Below, piece by piece: positions 6,867 through 12,493 of a stretch of DNA of 12,493 nt (positions are counted from its first letter, which is position 1; each line of letters starts with the position of its first letter). The translations under genes were made by a program, and so were the position numbers. Location: positions 1 to 12,493 of the forward strand of contig JAZSOL010000071.1 of NCBI GenBank assembly GCA_045536915.1, given 5' to 3'. Source of the DNA: RGIG1828 sp045536915. GTDB lineage: Bacteria; Bacillota; Clostridia; UMGS1810. The notes under the pieces were generated by a model, which was not told where the DNA came from, did no database searches, and worked only from the letters and a program-made list of their open reading frames with translations.

Positions 6867-7153
6867 TGTATCTTCATCTTGGTTCCGACATAAGCGTGAG
6901 CCTAAAGTCGGTTGTGGCTATTATGGATTTAGAAATAACCTCCACATCGCCGATAACTCAGGAATATTTTAAGAAAATAAGCAAAAAAGGAGACGTTATT
7001 GATGTTAAATCAGACGAGCTTCCTAAGTCTTATGTTGTAACTTTTGAAAACGGGGTTCAGAAAGTATATATTTCTCCCATTTCTCCTTCAACTCTTCTTA
7101 AAAGAGCAGAGAATTTTGACCTTATGTTAAAAACTCTTAAATACTACAGTTAA
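6866..7153 (+). CDS. remB: DUF370 protein, RemB/YaaB-like
   Basis: A 95-residue protein beginning MYLHLGSDISVS, the typical opening of the RemB/YaaB (DUF370) family that sits between recF and gyrB in Firmicutes. It has the late motif VYISPISPSTLLKRAENF. The related RemA is a DNA-binding regulator of biofilm genes in Bacillus subtilis; the exact role of RemB is less clear. The ATG at 6866 overlaps the recF stop (TGATG). A GTG at 6863 could extend it by one residue, but the family starts at MY. It is somewhat longer at the C-terminus than Bacillus RemB (about 81 residues). Confidence 0.85.
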   Translation: MYLHLGSDISVSLKSVVAIMDLEITSTSPITQEYFKKISKKGDVIDVKSDELPKSYVVTFENGVQKVYISPISPSTLLKRAENFDLMLKTLKYYS

Positions 7154-7200
7154 AAATACCGTCAGGTATTGATTTATAAAATTGTGAAAGGAATTTTATT

Positions 7201-9138
7201 ATGCCTGAAATCAATAACAATTATGATGAAAATCAGATTCAGGTCCTTGAAGGGCTTGAAGCAGTAAGAAAAAGACCGGGTATGTATATTGGTTCAACCT
7301 CAATAAGAGGTCTTCATCACCTGGTTTATGAAATTGTGGATAACAGTATTGACGAGGCTCTTGCCGGGTACTGTACGCAGATTGATGTTATTCTCAATAA
7401 AGATAATTCTGTTACCGTGCGCGACAACGGAAGAGGTATTCCCCACGGTATTCATCCGAAAATGGGAATATCCACCATTGACGTTATATTCACTGTTCTC
7501 CATGCCGGAGGTAAATTCGGCGGTGGAGGATACAAGGTGTCCGGAGGTCTTCACGGTGTTGGTGCGTCTGTTGTTAATGCGCTTTCAACAAAACTTGAGG
7601 TAAAGGTTAAAGATGGCGAAAAAATATGGCATCAGTTATATAAGCGCGGTGTTCCTCAGGGTGAGGTAAGCGTTATTGGCGACACAAACGAAACCGGAAC
7701 AGAAGTAACATTTTGGGCAGACGGCGAAATTTTTGAAGAAACCTATTATGAATATAACACTCTTTTAAAAAGATTAAGAGAACAGGCATTTTTAAATGGC
7801 GGAATAAAAATAGTTTTTTCAGACCTTCGTGAAGATGAAAAAATTGAAGAAGTTCTCCACTATGACGGAGGAATAAAAAACTTCGTTTCTTATCTTTTTG
7901 AAGACAGGCATTCCAGAAAAGAATCGCTTATTGGTATTCACGACGAAGTAATATACGTTAGCGGTGAGAAAAACGGAAGCGTTGCCGAGGTTGCGATTCA
8001 GTGGAACTCAGGATACGACGAAGTTATAGAATCCTTTGCCAACAACATCTCCACCACCGAGGGCGGTACTCATGAAACAGGCTTTAAATCTGCTCTCACA
8101 AAGGTTTTGGTGGAATACGGAAAAAAATATAAACTCATTAAAGATAATGAGGAACTCACCGGCGAAGATGCAAGAGAAGGTTTAATTGCAGTTATTTCCG
8201 TTAAATTAGAAGAGCCTCAGTTTGAAGGTCAGACCAAAACAAAGCTTGGTAACTCCGAAATGAGAGGCCTTGTGGAAAATATGGTTAAAGAAAAACTTGC
8301 AGATTTCTTAGAAGAAAATCCGCAGGTTGGAAAAGCCGTTATTGAAAAGGCTCTTATGGCATCAAGAGCAAGAATTGCAGCAAGAAAGGCAAGAGAAGCC
8401 AACAGAAAATCACCTCTTGGTTCAAGTTCACTTCCCGGTAAACTTGCCGATTGCATTGTAAAAGATCCCACCAAAACAGAGCTCTACATAGTCGAAGGAG
8501 ATTCGGCGGGAGGAAGTGCAAAATCGGGAAGAGATTCAAAATATCAGGCAATCCTTTCTCTTTGGGGTAAAATGCTCAACGTTGAAAAAGCAAGAGCAGA
8601 TAAGGTATATGGCAATGATAAGTTAACTCCGGTTATTCAGTCGCTCGGAACGGGTATAGGTCAGGAATTCAATCTTGAAAAATTAAGATACGACAAAATA
8701 ATTATTATGGCCGATGCCGACGTTGACGGTGCCCACATTCAGACTCTTCTTCTAACGTTTTTCTTCAGATTTATGTGTCCCCTCATTGAATCGGGTCATA
8801 TTTATCTTGCAAAACCGCCTCTTTATAAGCTCACACGCGGTAAAAAGAGTGCAGTTGCATTTTCAGATGAAGAAAGAGACCGTATCAGCGAGCAGTTTAA
8901 AGACGGCGACCCGAATGCAAGGGTTGATATAAGCCGTTATAAAGGTCTTGGTGAAATGGACCCCGAAGAACTCTGGGAAACCACAATGGATCCCAAAAAC
9001 AGAATTCTTCTTAAGGTAACAATGGAAGATGCTCAAAGAGCCGATGAAATATTCAGCATCCTTATGGGCGAAGAAGTTGAACCAAGAAGACAGTTCATCG
9101 AAGAAAATGCTCAGTATGTAACTAATCTTGACGTGTAA
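7201..9138 (+). CDS. gyrB: DNA gyrase subunit B
   Basis: The 645-residue ATPase subunit of gyrase, which introduces negative supercoils with GyrA. Its GHKL ATPase domain shows EAVRKRPGMYIGS (20-32), E44/N48 in YEIVDNSIDEA, DNGRGIP (75-81) and GGLHGVGASVVNALS (115-129). The transducer loop is QFEGQTKTKLG (340-350). The TOPRIM domain has EGDSAGG (432-438, catalytic E432) and DADVDG (505-510). The C-terminal tail has DISRYKGLGEM and EPRRQFIEENA. The usual LPLRGK/LPLKGK segment reads LSLWGK (452-457), a change in a region that also contributes to quinolone response. AAAGGA (7187-7192) lies eight bases before ATG. A small 6-bp hairpin (7155-7170) precedes it without a T run, so read-through from remB is expected. 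Confidence 0.96.
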   Translation: MPEINNNYDENQIQVLEGLEAVRKRPGMYIGSTSIRGLHHLVYEIVDNSIDEALAGYCTQIDVILNKDNSVTVRDNGRGIPHGIHPKMGISTIDVIFTVLHAGGKFGGGGYKVSGGLHGVGASVVNALSTKLEVKVKDGEKIWHQLYKRGVPQGEVSVIGDTNETGTEVTFWADGEIFEETYYEYNTLLKRLREQAFLNGGIKIVFSDLREDEKIEEVLHYDGGIKNFVSYLFEDRHSRKESLIGIHDEVIYVSGEKNGSVAEVAIQWNSGYDEVIESFANNISTTEGGTHETGFKSALTKVLVEYGKKYKLIKDNEELTGEDAREGLIAVISVKLEEPQFEGQTKTKLGNSEMRGLVENMVKEKLADFLEENPQVGKAVIEKALMASRARIAARKAREANRKSPLGSSSLPGKLADCIVKDPTKTELYIVEGDSAGGSAKSGRDSKYQAILSLWGKMLNVEKARADKVYGNDKLTPVIQSLGTGIGQEFNLEKLRYDKIIIMADADVDGAHIQTLLLTFFFRFMCPLIESGHIYLAKPPLYKLTRGKKSAVAFSDEERDRISEQFKDGDPNARVDISRYKGLGEMDPEELWETTMDPKNRILLKVTMEDAQRADEIFSILMGEEVEPRRQFIEENAQYVTNLDV

Positions 9139-9147
9139 TGAGTATAT

Positions 9148-9492
9148 ATGAAAATTTATAATAAAAATAATATAAATCTTGCAAGAAACCTAAGAAAAAA
9201 TATGACACCTCAGGAGAAAAAATTGTGGTATCAATTTTTAAATAAAACAGATGTAAGATTTCAAAGGCAAAAATGCATTGAGAATTATATTGAAGATTTT
9301 TATTGCGCAAAAAAAAGATTGGTTATAGAAATTGATGGCGGCGGTCATTACACTGAAGAAAATATAGAAAATGACAAAATAAGAACAAAAGTTTTAAATA
9401 ACTTAAATATTAAGGTTATAAGATTTAAAAATAAAGATATAGATGATGATTTTGTGAATGTTTGTAATTATATATTATCTTTAATAAAATAA
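9148..9492 (+). CDS. DUF559 (Vsr-like endonuclease fold) small protein
   Basis: A 114-residue protein of the DUF559 family, related to the very-short-patch-repair endonuclease fold. The N-terminal ARNLRKNMTPQEKKLW (12-27) and RFQRQKCIENYIEDFYC (37-53) are standard family blocks. The core VIEIDGGGHY (59-68) with D50, E61, D63 and H67 fits a PD-(D/E)XK-type metal site, followed by NIKVIRF (87-93). All expected residues are present, so it may be an active nuclease; the biological role of the family is not established. It starts nine bases after gyrB with no recognisable ribosome site. It is much richer in AAA, ATA and AAT codons than gyrB and gyrA, which suggests insertion from elsewhere. A MITE-like repeat follows it. 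Confidence 0.8.
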   Translation: MKIYNKNNINLARNLRKNMTPQEKKLWYQFLNKTDVRFQRQKCIENYIEDFYCAKKRLVIEIDGGGHYTEENIENDKIRTKVLNNLNIKVIRFKNKDIDDDFVNVCNYILSLIK

Positions 9493-9495
9493 AAA

Positions 9496-9654
9496 TCTCT
9501 CTCCCCCAGTCAGCTTACGCTGACAGCCCCCTCATCTGAGGGAGCTAAAAAATTTAAGCGTAATTAAAAGGCTTTATGAAAAAAATAGGCTTTAAAAAAC
9601 CTTCCTCTGACGAGGAAGGTGGCAAAGGCAGAGCCTTTGACGGAAGGAGAGATA
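9496..9654. mobile_element. MITE-like repeat between the DUF559 gene and gyrA
   Basis: A roughly 159-bp non-coding element with imperfect inverted ends (ATCTCTC on the left; the right end reads GGAGAGAT). It holds four stem-loops: GTCAGC/GCTGAC (9509-9524), CCCTCA/TGAGGG (9529-9542), an 8-bp CCTTCCTC/GAGGAAGG (9600-9619) and AAAGGC/GCCTTT (9624-9638). The phrases CAGTCAGCTTACGCTGACAG and GAAGGTGGCAAAG resemble a short repeat family I recognise from many gut Clostridia genomes; that recognition is from memory, not a search. It sits in the gyrA leader and could affect read-through from gyrB. TTGACG at 9637-9642 in its right end could be a -35, but no good -10 is spaced to match. Confidence 0.7.
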
Positions 9655-9704
9655 ACGTAAATAAATGTGTATGATAATTAAAAGTTTTTACGGAGGAAGT
9701 AAAA

Positions 9705-12227
9705 ATGGCTAAGAAAAAAAATTACGAGGATTCTCATTTTGAAGAATACCTTGATTCCCAGACTATAGTAAATATAGATATTGAAGAAAGAATGAGAGAA
9801 GCTTTTATCGACTATGCAATGAGTGTTATAGTTGCAAGAGCTCTTCCTGATGTCAGAGACGATTTAAAACCTATTCACAAAAAAATTCTCTATTCTATGT
9901 TTGAAGAACATCTCACAGTGGATAAACCGTTCTTTAAATCTGCTACCACCGTTGGTAATGTTATTGGTAGATATCATCCTCACGGTGACGCTTCGGTTTA
10001 CGATGCAATGGTTCGTCTTGCTCAGGATTTCTCTATGAGATATCCTTTAGTTGACGGTCACGGAAACTTTGGTTCAGTTGACGGCGACCCCCCGGCTGCT
10101 TACCGATACACGGAAGCAAGAATGAGCAAACTTGCAAATGTTATGCTTGAAAATATCGACAAGGATACTGTTGATTTTGCTCCTAACTTCGATGAAAAAA
10201 GAAAAGAGCCGGTTGTTTTGCCCACAAGAATTCCAACTCTTTTGGTAAACGGAAGCTCAGGTATTGCCGTTGGTATGGCAACAAATATCCCGCCTCATAA
10301 CCTTACCGAGGTTTTAGACGGTGTTATAGCTCAGATAGAAAATCCGCTTATTTCGGTTGAAGAGCTGATGGAATATATTAAAGGTCCTGATTTTCCAACA
10401 AAAGCTTCAATTATGGGCAAAAGCGGTATAAGAAACGCGTATCTCACAGGTAAGGGAAAAATTATTGTGAGAGCAAAAACCGAAATCAAGGAATTTAAAG
10501 ACGGCACATCTTCAATTATTGTTACCGAGCTCCCCTATCAGGTCAACAAAAAAATGCTTGTTGAATCAATAGCGGACCTTGTTAAGGATAAGAAAATTGA
10601 AGGTCTCTCCGACATAGAAGACCATTCGTCCGACAGAGTTGGAATAAGACTTGAAATATTTATTAAAAGAGATGCAAATGCTCAGGTAATTTTAAATAAA
10701 CTCTTTAAACTCACAAGACTTCAAGACAGCTTTTCAATAAATATGCTTGCCATAAACGACGGAAAGCCGAAAACAATGGGACTTAAGGAAATCCTTGAAG
10801 AATTCATTAAGTTCCAGGAAGAAATAGTGAGAAGAAGAACTGCATACGATCTCGACAAAGCAAAAGCAAGAATGCACATCTTAGAAGGATTAAGAATTGC
10901 TCTTTCAAATATTGATGAAATAATAAATATAATCCGTAACTCATATGATGATGCAAAAGAAAAACTTATGGAACGCTTCAGTATGTCGGAAATTCAGGCG
11001 CAGAGCGTTCTGGATATGAGACTCGGACAGCTCCAGAAACTCAACGGAGAAAAAATTGAAGATGAATACAGCGAACTCGTGGAAAGAGTAAGTTTCTATG
11101 AAAAGCTCCTTGCAGACAGAGAAGCTCTTATGGAACAAATTAAAAAAGAACTCATTGAAATAAGAGATCGCTACGGCGACGAAAGACTCACAACAATTGA
11201 GCCTGCAGTTGACTTTATTGAAGATGAAGACTTAATTGAGGTTGAAGACTGCGTTATAACAATGACACATTTTGGCTACATCAAGAGAATTCCATCTTCA
11301 ACCTATAAGGTTCAGCACAGAGGCGGAAGAGGTATTTCGGGACTTAGCACCCGCGACGAGGATTTTGTTGAAAAAATATTTACTGCATCTTCCCACGATT
11401 ATCTGATGTTTTTTACCAACAAGGGAAAAATGTATAAAATAAAAGGATATCATATTGCAGAATCAAGCCGTCAGGCAAAGGGAAGTGCTATTGTTAACAT
11501 CATTCCTATTGAAAAGGATGAAAAAATAACGGCAACAATCCCCATAAGCAAGTTTGAAGAGGGTAAATATCTCACAATGATAACAAAAGACGGTTTTGTT
11601 AAGAAAACTCCGCTCACAGATTACGACACCAACCGAAAAGGCGGTCTTATTGCAATAGGCTTAAGAGAAGGCGACGAGCTTATTGAAGTGGATCTCACAG
11701 ACGGCGAAAGCAACATTATTCTCTGCACCAAAAACGGTATGTGCATCAAGTTTAAAGAAACAGATGTTCGCTCAATGGGCAGAGGCGCAAGCGGTGTAAC
11801 GGGTATGAGACTTTCAGACGGTGACTATGTTATAGGCGGAAGCGTTTGCAAGGATGATGATTCAAAGGTACTTGTTGTAACGGAAAATGGTTTTGGTAAG
11901 AAAACAGATATTAATGAATTCAAATGTCAGAGCCGTGCCGGAAAAGGTGTTACAGGGTATAAGATAACCGAAAAAACAGGTCTTGTTGCAGGTATGAACA
12001 TTGTTAAAGAGGGAGACGACCTTCTTGCAATCACATCAGACGGCGTAATCATCAGAATGACAACAGATGAAATCAGCGAATTTGGAAGAGTTACTCAGGG
12101 TGTAAGGGTAATGAGAATTGCAGATGATATTAAAGTTGTTTCAATTGCAAAAGCCGATAAGGAAGAAGAAACCCCGGAAGTTGAAGAAAATAACGAAGGT
12201 GTTGAAACTTCAGAAAATAATGAATAA
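9705..12227 (+). CDS. gyrA: DNA gyrase subunit A
   Basis: An 840-residue subunit that cuts and rejoins DNA within the A2B2 gyrase. The breakage-reunion domain begins near residue 25. The catalytic tyrosine is Y135 in AAYRYTEARM (131-140), with Y133 two residues before it. The quinolone region reads HPHGDASVYDAMVRLAQDF (91-109): the position equal to E. coli S83 is A96, and D87 corresponds to D100. The C-terminal beta-pinwheel carries the GyrA box as QHRGGRG (537-543), where the second residue is usually Arg or Lys; this motif still supports gyrase over topoisomerase IV ParC. The tail (818-840) is very acidic. GGAGG at 9692-9696, eight bases before ATG, is the strongest ribosome site in the window. 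The gene is separated from gyrB by 566 bases. Confidence 0.96.
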   Translation: MAKKKNYEDSHFEEYLDSQTIVNIDIEERMREAFIDYAMSVIVARALPDVRDDLKPIHKKILYSMFEEHLTVDKPFFKSATTVGNVIGRYHPHGDASVYDAMVRLAQDFSMRYPLVDGHGNFGSVDGDPPAAYRYTEARMSKLANVMLENIDKDTVDFAPNFDEKRKEPVVLPTRIPTLLVNGSSGIAVGMATNIPPHNLTEVLDGVIAQIENPLISVEELMEYIKGPDFPTKASIMGKSGIRNAYLTGKGKIIVRAKTEIKEFKDGTSSIIVTELPYQVNKKMLVESIADLVKDKKIEGLSDIEDHSSDRVGIRLEIFIKRDANAQVILNKLFKLTRLQDSFSINMLAINDGKPKTMGLKEILEEFIKFQEEIVRRRTAYDLDKAKARMHILEGLRIALSNIDEIINIIRNSYDDAKEKLMERFSMSEIQAQSVLDMRLGQLQKLNGEKIEDEYSELVERVSFYEKLLADREALMEQIKKELIEIRDRYGDERLTTIEPAVDFIEDEDLIEVEDCVITMTHFGYIKRIPSSTYKVQHRGGRGISGLSTRDEDFVEKIFTASSHDYLMFFTNKGKMYKIKGYHIAESSRQAKGSAIVNIIPIEKDEKITATIPISKFEEGKYLTMITKDGFVKKTPLTDYDTNRKGGLIAIGLREGDELIEVDLTDGESNIILCTKNGMCIKFKETDVRSMGRGASGVTGMRLSDGDYVIGGSVCKDDDSKVLVVTENGFGKKTDINEFKCQSRAGKGVTGYKITEKTGLVAGMNIVKEGDDLLAITSDGVIIRMTTDEISEFGRVTQGVRVMRIADDIKVVSIAKADKEEETPEVEENNEGVETSENNE

Positions 12228-12233
12228 TCAGTA

Positions 12234-12384
12234 AAGATAAAGGCTGTAGTAAAATGAAAAATAACGGTTCGTCGAGGACGCCGAACCCTACAAATTGCTG
12301 TGTATATATACTATGTACACAATATATGTAGGGGACGGCCTCCCGGACAAAACCGGAAAAATCATTTTGCTACAGCCTTATCTT
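12234..12384. repeat. Composite palindromic repeat after gyrA (contains copy B)
   Basis: Nearly perfect terminal inverted repeats of about 24 bases lie at 12234-12257 and 12362-12384 (core GGCTGTAG and CTACAGCC; one mismatch and one extra base). Inside are GGTTCG/CGAACC (12266-12271 and 12282-12287), CCCTACA/TGTAGGG (12286-12292 and 12327-12333) and TGTGTA/TACACA (12299-12304 and 12316-12321). Bases 12265-12292 repeat the edge element at 29-56. The minus strand of 12327-12340 matches 43-56 at 13 of 14 bases. It starts seven bases after the gyrA stop, so it may also serve as the gyrA transcription end, although no T run follows the right arm. Confidence 0.75.
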
Positions 12385-12407
12385 CTTACCTCGCAATGCC
12401 CGTTTTT

Positions 12408-12493
12408 CTACTTTCCCGGAATATGAGAGTAGAAGTTCGTAACAACAAAATCATCAACAGGTGTCTTATTTCGGAGTCTGTTAAATATACTTC
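12408..12493 (-). CDS. Possible 3' end of a minus-strand gene (partial, unrecognised)
   Basis: Read on the minus strand from the window edge, one frame stays open for 27 codons to a TAG at 12410-12408. It ends with PVDDFVVTNFYSHIPGK, which looks protein-like. A second minus-strand frame is also open over the same bases, so the evidence is weak. If real, the gene would converge with gyrA, and the composite palindrome would lie between the two 3' ends. No family is recognised. Confidence 0.2.
   Translation of the reverse strand, partial: SIFNRLRNKTPVDDFVVTNFYSHIPGK

Noticed and set aside
7155..7170. Hairpin AATACC/GGTATT as a terminator between remB and gyrB
   Set aside because: The stem is only 6 bp and no T run follows.
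7335..7343. Exact DnaA box on the minus strand in gyrB
   Set aside because: It falls on codons for the conserved Ile-Val-Asp-Asn of the ATPase site, so protein conservation explains it.
12299..12321. TGTGTA/TACACA palindrome as a regulator operator
   Set aside because: It sits inside the larger composite repeat, which explains it better.

Overview
The window is the chromosomal replication-origin neighbourhood of a low-GC Gram-positive bacterium. The gene order dnaA, dnaN, yaaA (S4 domain), recF, remB (DUF370), gyrB, gyrA is the classic Firmicutes origin order, and YaaA and RemB are Firmicutes-type proteins. The AT-rich codons, AAAGGA-type ribosome sites and several small palindromic intergenic repeats fit an uncultured, probably gut-associated, member of Clostridia. 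That placement is an inference; no rRNA is present to fix it. Translation uses the standard code (TGA, TAA and TAG all read as stops).

Left flank (1-779): no conventional gene. It holds three different palindromic repeats: a GC-rich hairpin repeat cut by the window edge (1-56), a nested inverted repeat carrying a possible tiny and probably frameshifted reading frame (199-362), and a 273-bp element with 14-bp terminal inverted repeats (494-766). The last is built from contiguous heptamer-plus-hairpin units and contains a near-consensus promoter pointing into the next gene.

GH13 glycosidase and dnaA-dnaN (780-5555): a cytoplasmic alpha-amylase-family enzyme, then a terminator whose right arm overlaps the dnaA promoter, then dnaA. 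The dnaA-dnaN gap is the likely oriC: TTATCAACA-type DnaA boxes all in one orientation, a DnaA-trio tract and an AT-rich stretch. The DnaA Walker B motif has Asp-Asn where Asp-Asp is usual.

Replication, repair and topology cluster (5569-12227): yaaA, recF and remB overlap by one base at each junction. gyrB and gyrA follow, encoding the two gyrase subunits. A small DUF559 nuclease-like gene and a MITE-like repeat lie between them, splitting a pair that is usually adjacent. All certain genes are on the + strand. Those right of oriC run with the rightward fork, while dnaA and the glycosidase run toward the origin.

Right flank (12228-12493): a roughly 150-bp palindromic element that carries a second copy of the repeat found at position 1, then a possible 3' end of a minus-strand gene entering from the right edge.

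I did not find a new defence or metabolic gene system. The least ordinary signals are the ladder-like hairpin element before the glycosidase, the compensated base changes between the two edge repeats, and the origin and DnaA peculiarities.
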